Assembly: GCA_023410905.1 (NCBI GenBank)
Contig: JAEYPL010000031.1
Coordinates: forward strand, 37,353-101,352
Source of the DNA: Pseudomonadota bacterium
GTDB taxonomy: Bacteria; Pseudomonadota; Alphaproteobacteria; Rhizobiales; Hyphomicrobiaceae
DNA: 64,000 nucleotides
Reading direction: 5' to 3'
Shown in pieces: positions 18,098 to 26,703 of this stretch (positions are counted from its first letter, which is position 1; the number at the start of each line of letters is the position of its first letter). A program made the position numbers and the translations under genes. The notes below the pieces were generated by a model. That model was not told the origin of the DNA. It saw nothing but the letters and a program-made list of their open reading frames with translations, and searched no databases.

Positions 18098-19162
18098 GTG
18101 TCTCAGCCAACCGATAGCAAACGCCCCGCCATCGACAGCACCCGGGCCGATGCGGCGGCGACATGGCAGATGCTGCTCGGCATTGCGCAGGCTGCGCGCC
18201 TGATGCCGGAGCGTCGTGCCGCAGCACCCGGATCGGTAGAGTTCTCGCTCATCGCGGGCTTCCTAGGCGCCGGCAAGACGACACTGGTCAATCACCTCCT
18301 GGGCGGTGCGCATGGGCGCCGCCTCGCCGTCATCGTCAATGATTTTGGCGCCATCAACATCGACACATCCCTGATCAGTCGGCGCGATCGCGACACGATA
18401 AGCCTGACGAATGGCTGTGCGTGCTGCAGCATGGCCCGTGGCTTGACAGAAACGCTGCTTACGCTCACTGAGCAAGCAGAGCCCCCGGAGGCGATCATAC
18501 TGGAGGCCAGCGGCATCGCTGAGCCGCAGCCCATTCTTCATGTCGCCCTTACCAATCCCGCTTTGGCGCTCAACGGTGTCGTCACGCTCGTGGATACAGA
18601 GACCGCTCTGGAGCACGCCAGTGATCCAAACTTCGGCGCCATCGTGACGCGCCAAGTGAGTGGTGCCGATCTCGTGGTTCTGAACAAATCGGATCTTGCA
18701 ACGCCAGCAATGTCGGACGACGTACAGGCCTGGGCGCGGCGTATCGCGCCAAATGCCGCCATCGTGAGGTCCACAGAGGCGAATGTAGCCACTGAGGTCG
18801 TGCTCGGTTATCAGGCGTCGCACGCCATGCCCGCACAAGATGGTCGTGATGTGAGCGGAGGCACCAGCAAACCGTTCCGGAGCTGGAGCTTTGCGTTCGA
18901 CGAAGCGCTGAGCGCCGAGCGCGTGCGCAAGCTTTCGGAAACCTTGCCGCACGGCATTCTGCGCGCCAAAGGCACGCTCTATCTCGCCGACGCTTCCGAG
19001 CATCGGCATGTCTATCAGCTCGTTGGCCGCCGGTGGCGGCTGTCGCGCGACATAATATGGGGTGAAGCGCGCCCACGATCAGAGATCGTCTTCATTGCAG
19101 CTGACAGCTTGATCGAAGAAGCTCAGATCAGGCGCTGCCTGGACGAGTGCGTCGTGACCTGA
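18098..19162 (+). CDS. COG0523 (CobW-type) GTPase, putative metal chaperone, copy B
   Basis: 354 residues from a GTG start with CGGAG about nine bases upstream. Motif positions are identical to copy A: GFLGAGKTT 54-62, NGCACC 105-110 and NKSD 196-199, with no gap needed across the first 200 residues. The N-terminal extension again carries a short helix-like segment, MLLGIAQAARLMP, at 25-37. The last third (CobW C-terminal domain, including LRAKGTLYLAD) is present. It follows amidohydrolase B at 16 bases and is convergent with soxG. The repeated pairing with an amidohydrolase points to metal delivery to that enzyme, an inference from position and family. Confidence 0.85.
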   Translation: MSQPTDSKRPAIDSTRADAAATWQMLLGIAQAARLMPERRAAAPGSVEFSLIAGFLGAGKTTLVNHLLGGAHGRRLAVIVNDFGAINIDTSLISRRDRDTISLTNGCACCSMARGLTETLLTLTEQAEPPEAIILEASGIAEPQPILHVALTNPALALNGVVTLVDTETALEHASDPNFGAIVTRQVSGADLVVLNKSDLATPAMSDDVQAWARRIAPNAAIVRSTEANVATEVVLGYQASHAMPAQDGRDVSGGTSKPFRSWSFAFDEALSAERVRKLSETLPHGILRAKGTLYLADASEHRHVYQLVGRRWRLSRDIIWGEARPRSEIVFIAADSLIEEAQIRRCLDECVVT

Positions 19163-19168
19163 GCACGC

Positions 19169-19747
19169 TTAGCTGTCGCTTACGTCGCGCGATGCGCCCT
19201 CCAGGAAGCCGTGCACGTAGGGCGCGAAAGATCTCCAGCACACCACGCGGTAGCCTCGATCCGCGCTCGACCGAACGAGCACGATTTCTGCTTTCCCGAG
19301 CACGGTGCGCGTGGCCGATCCTGCAGGAAAAGCAGCGTCATCAAGGTCGAGCGCCACGCCGGCATTGAGCACTATCGGTGCCTTCACACCCGCCACGACC
19401 ATCGATACATTGCGATGGCTGACGTCGACGAGCGAGTGGTGTTTCCCTTCGAGAGCTGCGCTGATCAGTTGTGCCAGCGCATCACTATCGCCCGCCGGCG
19501 CCATCAGCAGCCATTCGTCCGGGCCCAGGCGGGCCGCCGTCTTTTCTTCGGTCGCGATTGCCGTATTGATGCGGCCCGTAAGATCGAAGCCAGCGACGTG
19601 CCGAATGCTCTCGGCGATCGCAGGTGCAATACGCAGCGCGTAGGCCGTGCTTGCTTCAATGTTCGAGATCGTCACGCCAGATGCCGCGCCTGACGCAACA
19701 ACATCCTGTGCTCGCAGGCGGGTGCTGTTCGAGTGCCGCTCAGACAT
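19169..19747 (-). CDS. soxG: Sarcosine oxidase gamma subunit-like protein
   Basis: 192 residues from an ATG at 19747 that overlaps the soxA stop by eight bases. LGPDEWLLMAP, VDVSHRNVSMVVAG and the C-terminal YRVVCWRSFAPYVHGFL fit the SoxG family, the small folate-domain-like subunit of heterotetrameric sarcosine oxidase. It ends the soxBDAG operon and is convergent with the GTPase B gene, only six bases apart. An open frame extends 24 codons upstream of the chosen start inside soxA, with no SoxG-like sequence. Homology also allows the delta subunit of N-methylglutamate dehydrogenase. Confidence 0.85.
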   Translation of the reverse strand: MSERHSNSTRLRAQDVVASGAASGVTISNIEASTAYALRIAPAIAESIRHVAGFDLTGRINTAIATEEKTAARLGPDEWLLMAPAGDSDALAQLISAALEGKHHSLVDVSHRNVSMVVAGVKAPIVLNAGVALDLDDAAFPAGSATRTVLGKAEIVLVRSSADRGYRVVCWRSFAPYVHGFLEGASRDVSDS

Positions 19748-22700
19748 GGGCCAGATTCCCGTTAACGCGCTTGCCCTCTGCATCGAAGAAGACGGGCGGC
19801 GCGACTGTGGCGGCAGCAAAGCCGTCAGGCGTCGTGATGTGAAGCGTCTCGCCTATGCGGGCGCGTCCCCCGGCCACGAGCGCGAGCGCAATAGGTCGGC
19901 CGGCAGCGTCGCTCCAGTAGCTCGACGTCACGTGTCCCAGCATCTTCATCGGAATTGGCGCTTTGGGATCAGCAACGATCTGCGCGCCTTCATCAAGCAC
20001 GACCTTTTGATCCGTCGTCAGCAGGCCGACAAGCTGCTTGCGATCGGGCAGCACCATATCCGACCGTGAAATCGAACGCTTACCAACGAAGTCGCGCTTT
20101 GCCGCGGAGACCATGCCCCCGAGCCCCGCGTCATCAGGCGTCACCGTGCCATCCGTATCCTGCCCCACGATGATGAAGCCGCGTTCCGCACGGAGCACGT
20201 GCATGGTTTCTGTGCCATAAGGCGTGATGCCGGACGACGCGCCCTGCTTGATGATGGCATTCCAAACCGCCGGCATGTGCCCGCTCGGCACATTGATCTC
20301 GTAACCGAGCTCGCCGGTGAAGGACACGCGGAACAGGCGTGTCGGCACCCCGCATATTTTGCCCATGCGAATGGACATGTGCGGAAACGCGACTGGCGAT
20401 AGGTCGATGTCTTCTACGAGCGGTTCGATCGCATCACGCGCCTTGGGTCCTTGCACGGCGATGACACCCCACTGCTCGGTCGTCGAGGTGAGATAGACCT
20501 TCAGATCGCTCCATTCGGTTTGGAGATAATCCTCCATGTGCATGAGAACCCGGGCAGCACCGCCCGTGGTGGTCGTCACATGGAAGCGATCTTCGGCGAT
20601 GCGCGCAACGACGCCGTCATCGAAGATGAAACCGTCTTCGCGCAGCATGAGGCCGTATCGGCAACGGCCGGGCGCCAGCTTCAACCAGGCATTGGTGTAG
20701 ATGCGATTGAGGAACTCAGCAGCGTCCGGGCCGACAACCTCGATTTTCCCGAGCGTTGATGCGTCGAATATGCCAACGCCCGATCGCACCGCGCGGCATT
20801 CGCGACTTACGGCCGCGTGCATATCCTCGCCCGCGCGCGGGAAGTGGCGTGCCCGGCGCCAGAGGGACACGGGCTCGAAGACCGCGCCTTGAGCTTCAGC
20901 CCAATCGTGCAGCGGTGCCTTACGCACGGGATCGAACAGGGCATCCCGTGCTTGCCCTACGATGGCACCGAAGGACACGGGGGTGAATGGCGGGCGAAAT
21001 GTTGTCGTGCCGACCTCGGGAACGGGCTTATCGAGAGTGTCGGCTACGATCCCGAGCGCGAGCATGTTCGACGTCTTGCCCTGGTCCGTCGCCATGCCCG
21101 TCGTCGTATAGCGCTTGACGTGCTCGATGCTTTGGAAGCCCTCACGAACGGCGAGCTTGATGTCCTTCGCCGTGACATCATTCTGGAAATCCAGGAACGC
21201 GCGCACCCGGCCTTGATCGCGATCGGTCGGCAATACTCTCGTGCGCCCGATGTCGGTGCGCTGCGCGGGGGCCACCGCAAAGGACTTGCTCGTCACCGTG
21301 CCCACGGCCTCGGCGCCGGCGGACCAGGCTTCAGACAGGACGCCAGGAAGATCGTACGTGCCGTTGGCAGCTCCGGTTGAGCGCTCTGCCTGCACTGAAG
21401 TCCCGGGAACGAACGCATCGATTTCTTCGTGAAAGCGCAAGCGCCCGCGAGACTGCGAGAACAGATGTACTGCCGGCGTCCAGCCGCCCGACATGGCAAC
21501 AGCGTCGCACGGCAATGTCCGATGCGCGCCGATCGCACCATCCTTACTCATCTCCGCGACGATCAGGCCTGTTACCCGCTTGCGACCGCGTGAGCCGATG
21601 ATCGTATGGCCGGTCAACACCTCGACACCGAGCGCGCGCAGCTCCCCTGCCTCTCTGCCGCACTGTGTCGGATGGCGGACGTCGACAAACGTCACGTCTA
21701 TCCCGGCAACCTTGGCATCCGCCGCGGCCTGATAGGCAGACGATGTCGCCCCGGCAAACACAATCCGGCGTCCGGGCGCAACCGCATAGCGGTTGATGTA
21801 GGCTCGTACGCTTTCCGCCAGCATAATGCCGGGTCGATCATTGTCGGCAAACGCCAGGGGACGCTCATGAGCACCCGCGGCTAGGATTACTTTCTTCGCG
21901 CGCACTTGCCATAGACGCTCGCGAGGGAGGTCACTCGCAGGCGCCGTCGGAAGATGGTCCGTGACGTGCTCGACCATCGCAATGTGATTGTGGTTGTAGT
22001 ATCCGAAGACTGTCGTGCGCGGCAGGAGGATGACACCGGAGCGCGCGGACAAACTCCGAATGGACGCTGCAAGCCAGTCTTGAGCCGAGACCTCATCGAT
22101 CCGTGAGGTTTTATCGTGCAGCAGCGTGCCACCAAGCTCCGCTTGCTCGTCGGCAAGAATGACGCGGGCGCCGCTCTCGGCTGCCGCGAGAGCTGCGGCC
22201 AGCCCAGCCGGCCCCCCACCCACGATGAGCACATCGCAATGCGCATTCCGTTGGGCATAGCGGTCCGGATCATTCTCCGTGGGGGCTACCCCGAGGCCCG
22301 CCATTGCGCGGATGGCCGGCTCGTACAGCCGATGCCAGAAGCTGCTCGGCCACTTGAAGGTCTTATAGTAGAAGCCAGCAACGAATACCGGGGCGAACCA
22401 ATCGTTGATTGCGCCGAAGTCCCAGTCTAGAGAAGGCCAGTGGTTCTGCGAACGCGTCGTCAGACCATCTACCGCCTCGACAACGGTTGCCCTGTTGTTC
22501 GGATCCGTCCTGCCGCCACCGCGATCGACATTCAAAAGCGCATTTGGCTCGTCGGAACCATGACCAAGCACGCCGCGCGGGCGGTGATATTTGAATGAGC
22601 GCCCGACGAAGTGAGTGCCATTCGCCAAGAGTGCCGAGGCGACCGTATCTCCCGCGAAGCCGTCGATCGCGCGCCCGTTGAAGCTGAAGCGCACCGGCCG

Positions 22701-22763
22701 CGCGCGATCGATACGCCCGCCATTCGCGAGCCGAAAGGGCTGCCGCGAAGCAAGCGAAGGCAT
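19740..22763 (-). CDS. soxA: Sarcosine oxidase alpha subunit-like protein
   Basis: 1007 residues, close to the usual length. The N-terminal part has the FNGRAIDGFAGDTVASALL ferredoxin-like start; a dinucleotide site DVLIVGGGPAGLAAALAAA follows near 178; the C-terminal half is GcvT-like, with YGLMLREDGFIFDDGVVARI and FTGELGYEINVPSGHMPAVW, which binds tetrahydrofolate. It oxidises sarcosine with SoxB to glycine and methylene-tetrahydrofolate. The ATG at 22763 shares one base with the soxD stop (TGATG); a TTG one codon earlier is possible. Similar proteins serve as the large subunit of N-methylglutamate dehydrogenase, so the substrate is not settled by sequence. Confidence 0.9.
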   Translation of the reverse strand: MPSLASRQPFRLANGGRIDRARPVRFSFNGRAIDGFAGDTVASALLANGTHFVGRSFKYHRPRGVLGHGSDEPNALLNVDRGGGRTDPNNRATVVEAVDGLTTRSQNHWPSLDWDFGAINDWFAPVFVAGFYYKTFKWPSSFWHRLYEPAIRAMAGLGVAPTENDPDRYAQRNAHCDVLIVGGGPAGLAAALAAAESGARVILADEQAELGGTLLHDKTSRIDEVSAQDWLAASIRSLSARSGVILLPRTTVFGYYNHNHIAMVEHVTDHLPTAPASDLPRERLWQVRAKKVILAAGAHERPLAFADNDRPGIMLAESVRAYINRYAVAPGRRIVFAGATSSAYQAAADAKVAGIDVTFVDVRHPTQCGREAGELRALGVEVLTGHTIIGSRGRKRVTGLIVAEMSKDGAIGAHRTLPCDAVAMSGGWTPAVHLFSQSRGRLRFHEEIDAFVPGTSVQAERSTGAANGTYDLPGVLSEAWSAGAEAVGTVTSKSFAVAPAQRTDIGRTRVLPTDRDQGRVRAFLDFQNDVTAKDIKLAVREGFQSIEHVKRYTTTGMATDQGKTSNMLALGIVADTLDKPVPEVGTTTFRPPFTPVSFGAIVGQARDALFDPVRKAPLHDWAEAQGAVFEPVSLWRRARHFPRAGEDMHAAVSRECRAVRSGVGIFDASTLGKIEVVGPDAAEFLNRIYTNAWLKLAPGRCRYGLMLREDGFIFDDGVVARIAEDRFHVTTTTGGAARVLMHMEDYLQTEWSDLKVYLTSTTEQWGVIAVQGPKARDAIEPLVEDIDLSPVAFPHMSIRMGKICGVPTRLFRVSFTGELGYEINVPSGHMPAVWNAIIKQGASSGITPYGTETMHVLRAERGFIIVGQDTDGTVTPDDAGLGGMVSAAKRDFVGKRSISRSDMVLPDRKQLVGLLTTDQKVVLDEGAQIVADPKAPIPMKMLGHVTSSYWSDAAGRPIALALVAGGRARIGETLHITTPDGFAAATVAPPVFFDAEGKRVNGNLAHV

Positions 22764-23053
22764 CAACGCCCCTCCTTCGTCGCATCGGGGCGAGTTTCAC
22801 CCATGGAATAGGTCTGCTCGATGGCATCGCTTACGGTGTTGCGGATGGCGTTGAACCAGCGCCCGCAACCGTGAACGTGTAGCCAGCGCTCCGCGTGCCT
22901 GCCCTTCGGATTACTTCGATAGTAGAGATACTCGGCCCATTCCTCGCTATTCAGCGCGGACGGATCGACTGGACGGGCAATATGGGCTTCGCCGCCGCCA
23001 CGAAATTCGATTTCCGGACGGGCTCCGCAGTAGGGGCATTTGATCAGCAGCAT
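22763..23053 (-). CDS. soxD: Sarcosine oxidase delta subunit-like zinc protein
   Basis: 96 residues. The zinc-site pattern IKCPYCGARPEIEF near the start and the closing HVHGCGRWFNAIRNT are diagnostic for SoxD, the small zinc-binding subunit. WAEYLYYRSNPKGRHAERW is also typical. The ATG at 23053 opens MLLIKC and lies eight bases after the soxB stop; the frame continues upstream across soxB without SoxD-like sequence. Its stop shares one base with the soxA start, so the two are translationally coupled. Confidence 0.92.
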   Translation of the reverse strand: MLLIKCPYCGARPEIEFRGGGEAHIARPVDPSALNSEEWAEYLYYRSNPKGRHAERWLHVHGCGRWFNAIRNTVSDAIEQTYSMGETRPDATKEGR

Positions 23054-23061
23054 GAAAAGCC

Positions 23062-24315
23062 TCAGTGCGCCACGGCCGCGGCCGCGGCCTCGTCGACAAG
23101 ACGGCCGGTCCGGAAGCGATCCAGAGTGAAGGGCGCATTGATCGGATGCGGTGAACCTGTCGCCAGCGTATGGGCGAAGACATGCGCCGATCCGGGTGTC
23201 GCCTTGAACCCGCCCGTGCCCCATCCGCAGTTGACAAAGAGACCTTCAACCGGCGTGCGGCCGATGATGGGCGATCGATCAGGTGTGACATCGACAATGC
23301 CGCCCCACGAACGCATCATGCGCATCCTGCGGAACTGAGGGAACAGTTCGCAGATCGCGTCGAGCGTGTGCGTGGTGATGTGCAGTCCACCCTGCTGCGA
23401 GTAGGAGGTGTATTGGTCCGTGCCGGCGCCGATAACCAGCTCCCCCTTGTCCGATTGGGAGATGTAAGCATGAACCGCATTCGACATGACGACGCAGGGA
23501 AACACTGGCTTCACCGGCTCTGACACCAGCGCCTGCAAAGGAAAACTTTCGAGCGGCAACCGCACCCCGGCGTGGCCCAACACAACGCTGGTGTGGCCCG
23601 CCGCAACAACACCGACCCGCTTCGCTGCGATCTTTCCGCGTGTCGTCTCGACGCCACTGATGCTGCCGTCGCTTGCCCGTGTGAACCCCGTGACCTCGCA
23701 GTTCTCGATAATGTCGACGCCCCTCGCGTCGGCCCCACGCGCATAGCCCCACACAATCGCATCGTGGCGCGCTGTGCCGCCCCGGCGTTGCAGCGCGCCA
23801 CCCATGACAGGATAGCGCGCCTCTGGCGAAATGCTCAATGGTGGGCAGAAGGCCTTGCATTGCTCGGGCGTCAGCCACTCGTTATCGATACCGTTCAGCC
23901 GGTTCGCATATATGTGCCGCTTGAAGCTCTGCACATCGTGCACCGAATGCGCCAGCATGAGCACGCCACGCGCCGAGTACATGACGTTGTAGTTGAGTTC
24001 GCTCGAGAGATTCTCCCATAATTTCAGCGCATGTTCATAGAGCCCGGCACTTTCATCATAGAGATAGTTCGAGCGGATGATCGTCGTGTTGCGGCCGGAG
24101 TTGCCACCGCCGATCCAGCCCTTCTCGAGCACGGCGACATTCGTGATTCCGAACTCTTTGGCCAGGTAGTACGCGGTCCCGAGCCCATGGCTGCCGCCGC
24201 CGACAATCACGACATCGTAGCCGGCCTTCGGCTCGGGCGAGCGCCATTGTCTCGGCCATCCGCGATGCGCGTTGAGAGCCTCCGCTAGTAGGCTGGTTAC
24301 TGAGAAACGGCGCAT
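23062..24315 (-). CDS. soxB: Sarcosine oxidase beta subunit-like flavoprotein
   Basis: 417 residues and the first gene of the soxBDAG set. The FAD site reads YDVVIVGGGSHGLGTAYYLA near 33-52, and GWIGGGNSGRNTTIIRSNY is the conserved flavin-linkage region of SoxB. GCGTGGFKATPGSAHVFAH closes the FAD fold near the C-terminus. It carries the sarcosine-oxidising site. The gene starts at ATG 24315, divergent from sdaA with about 260 bases between; that gap should hold the promoters of both. No glycine riboswitch was recognised there. In N-methylglutamate dehydrogenase the homologous subunit is MgdA, with the same gene order. Confidence 0.92.
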   Translation of the reverse strand: MRRFSVTSLLAEALNAHRGWPRQWRSPEPKAGYDVVIVGGGSHGLGTAYYLAKEFGITNVAVLEKGWIGGGNSGRNTTIIRSNYLYDESAGLYEHALKLWENLSSELNYNVMYSARGVLMLAHSVHDVQSFKRHIYANRLNGIDNEWLTPEQCKAFCPPLSISPEARYPVMGGALQRRGGTARHDAIVWGYARGADARGVDIIENCEVTGFTRASDGSISGVETTRGKIAAKRVGVVAAGHTSVVLGHAGVRLPLESFPLQALVSEPVKPVFPCVVMSNAVHAYISQSDKGELVIGAGTDQYTSYSQQGGLHITTHTLDAICELFPQFRRMRMMRSWGGIVDVTPDRSPIIGRTPVEGLFVNCGWGTGGFKATPGSAHVFAHTLATGSPHPINAPFTLDRFRTGRLVDEAAAAAVAH

Positions 24316-24576
24316 GTAGTGGGATCCGGGCCCGTCCAGTTGGAATAAGACCAGGAACCATACGTAAGCTCACCGAGGCCATCCCGGATCAAGGCGACGT
24401 TCGGGTGGATAAATCCGACATCCTGGCCGATCGCACATTCACCCTCGGAATTCGACGCGCCTTTCCGTGACAACGTCGCTTGGGACATGCTTTCGTCAAG
24501 ATGGTATCGGTCGGCTTCAGCATGGGAAAATGGCAAGGCTACCCTTCGTCAGTGGCCGACTCGCACTTGGAAGCAA

Positions 24577-25971
24577 ATGATCACTTCGACGTTTAACATC
24601 TTTAAGATCGGCATTGGCCCCTCGAGTTCTCACACTATGGGCCCCATGCTTGCCGCACGGCGGTTTCTCAACGAGCTCAAGTCGGGGAGCTGGCCGAGGC
24701 CGGCGAGAATAAAGGTGGAGCGCATCGGGGTTCGGTTACATGGCTCCCTTGCCTATACCGGCCGTGGGCATGCGACCGACCGCGCTATCGTTCTCGGTCT
24801 CAATGGACATGCGCCCGACACCGTCGAGCCGGATGAGATCGCCAGCATCATAGAGCTCACCAGCCGAACGCGGACCATTTCGCCGCCCGACCACCATACA
24901 TACAGCTTCGATCCGGCGAGCGATCTTGTCTTCGATCGAAAGATGCCACTCCCTGGTCATCCCAACGGCATGACCTTCGAGGCTTTTGACGAGGATGGTG
25001 GCCTCGCACTGCGCCGTCACTATTTTTCAGTCGGCGGCGGGACGGTCTTGCAACAGGACGAACTCGAGAGCCGAGGCGCGCAGTTGGCGGTGCCGGATGC
25101 ATCTCCATTTCCTTTCCGCAGCGGACGGGAGATGCTCGACATGGCGGAAAAATCGGGCCTTTCGATTGATGAGATGCAGATGGCCAACGAGCTGCTGCAT
25201 CTCTCCGAAAAGGAGGTCGATCGTCGCCTCGACGAGATCTGGCAGGCTATGCGGAGCTGCATCGACAGAGGGCTCGCGCGGGATGACATCCTGCCCGGCG
25301 GCCTGAATGTCAGACGCCGCGCTGGCAGAATGCATCGGCAGCTGCTCGCGGATCGGCAACGGAATGAGACCGGCAGTTTCGCAACCAACGATTGGCTATC
25401 TGTTTTCGCGATGGCCGTGAACGAAGAGAATGCAGCCGGCGGTCGCGTAGTCACAGCGCCGACCAATGGCGCTGCCGGCGTTGTTCCGGCTGTTATCGCG
25501 TTTGCGCAGGAATTCATTGCCGGTGTCGGACCACAGGCCATCCGCCGTTTTTTGCTCACTGCTGCCGCCGTGGGCAGTCTGATCAAAGCCAATGCATCCG
25601 TCTCCGGTGCAGAGGTTGGCTGCCAAGGCGAGGTTGGTTCGGCATCGGCAATGGCCGCAGCAGGCCTATGCGCAATATTAGGGGGCACTCCTCCACAGAT
25701 CGAGAATGCCGCGGAGATTGCGATGGAGCATCATCTCGGCATGACGTGCGATCCCATCAAAGGTCTCGTGCAGGTTCCATGCATAGAGCGTAATGCCATG
25801 GGTGCAGTGAAAGCAGCCACTGCCGCCTCGCTCGCCATGCGGGGGGATGGGGAACATTTGGTGTCGCTGGACGTCGCGATCGAGACGATGCGCCAAACGG
25901 GGCTGGATATGCACGAGAAGTATAAGGAGACCAGCTCCGGCGGTTTGGCCGTCAACTACGTCGAGTGTTAA
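24577..25971 (+). CDS. sdaA: L-serine ammonia-lyase, single-chain iron-sulfur type
   Basis: 464 residues. The start at 24577 (MITSTFNIFKIGIGPSSSHT) is where all family members begin; upstream codons read as non-protein. GPSSSHTMGPMLAA is the N-terminal beta-domain motif. The alpha domain has APTNGAAGVVPAVIAF, VGCQGEVGSASAMAAAGL and GMTCDPIKGLVQVPC, whose Cys residues hold the catalytic 4Fe-4S cluster. It deaminates serine to pyruvate. Beside soxBDAG this fits glycine and one-carbon units from sarcosine being joined to serine and then channelled into pyruvate. No glyA or formyl-THF deformylase gene is present in the window. Confidence 0.93.
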   Translation: MITSTFNIFKIGIGPSSSHTMGPMLAARRFLNELKSGSWPRPARIKVERIGVRLHGSLAYTGRGHATDRAIVLGLNGHAPDTVEPDEIASIIELTSRTRTISPPDHHTYSFDPASDLVFDRKMPLPGHPNGMTFEAFDEDGGLALRRHYFSVGGGTVLQQDELESRGAQLAVPDASPFPFRSGREMLDMAEKSGLSIDEMQMANELLHLSEKEVDRRLDEIWQAMRSCIDRGLARDDILPGGLNVRRRAGRMHRQLLADRQRNETGSFATNDWLSVFAMAVNEENAAGGRVVTAPTNGAAGVVPAVIAFAQEFIAGVGPQAIRRFLLTAAAVGSLIKANASVSGAEVGCQGEVGSASAMAAAGLCAILGGTPPQIENAAEIAMEHHLGMTCDPIKGLVQVPCIERNAMGAVKAATAASLAMRGDGEHLVSLDVAIETMRQTGLDMHEKYKETSSGGLAVNYVEC

Positions 25972-26703
25972 GCCACCGTCTCGGCGAGCATGTCCCTTGA
26001 GTGCGTCGGGACAGAACAAAGGCAACAAAGGCCGTCCATCAGTCGGTTTTCGTCGGCGTCTTTCCGAATTGACGGCGCCCGCTAGGACATCATTGCTTAC
26101 ATGATGGTGCAGCACGACGTTATGGAGCCGTCCGACACGCTCGATCCAGCCCAGACCTCCTCGATTGCCATCAGGCCTGCGGCTACGTCTGCGCCTGCCC
26201 CCGCACCGGCCGCCGAGAGCAGCCCCAAATGGGCTGTGGAAACGGCATGACGAAGTTCGGTCTCGCGGCCTGCGGGGACGCTCGGCTTCGATTGCCACCC
26301 CGCGCGCGCCTTCAAGACGGGCGAGCCGTGCACAGAACTGGCGCTGTCCCCCGTTCGCGACCTTCGTGCAGCCCGATGTGGCGTCCCACATCCAATGATG
26401 CCGCTCGGCCACGATGTCAGCTTCGACGGCTTCGCCACGAGGATTGCGGAGCGGCTCAGAGGCGTCGAGAGTGCTTTTCCAGCACGAGCACGCCTAAGCG
26501 TTTCACTTCGTTTCATGCAAATGCACGAGAGATCAGCGTGCTTTCAATCAGCTGTGGAAACTCTTGGACCCTCACCGTTGATGAGCGTTCCACGTGCATC
26601 GTTCACCGCGGGCCTTCAAAGCGATCTGGGCGAGCCTCCCTCCCTAACTTCCGCCTACCTTCCGCTGAGCGGAACGATCGAGGGGATCGTGCGTCCGTCA
26701 CCG
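25972..26703. other. 732-base region with no assignable gene
   Basis: This gap separates sdaA from the catalase gene, which are convergent. Several open frames exist on both strands but none has a ribosome site together with recognisable protein. The most protein-like frame is on the plus strand: LGFDCHPARAFKTGEPC near 26281, running through MMPLGHDVSFDGFATRIAER at 26395 until about 26763, with no clear start. A plus-strand ORF of about 49 codons starts at 26101 (MMVQHDVMEPSDTLDP). I treat the region as probable gene debris rather than assigning a product. Confidence 0.3.

Noticed and set aside
24316..24576. Glycine riboswitch between soxB and sdaA
   Set aside because: The context made it worth looking for, but I could not see the conserved tandem aptamer pattern.
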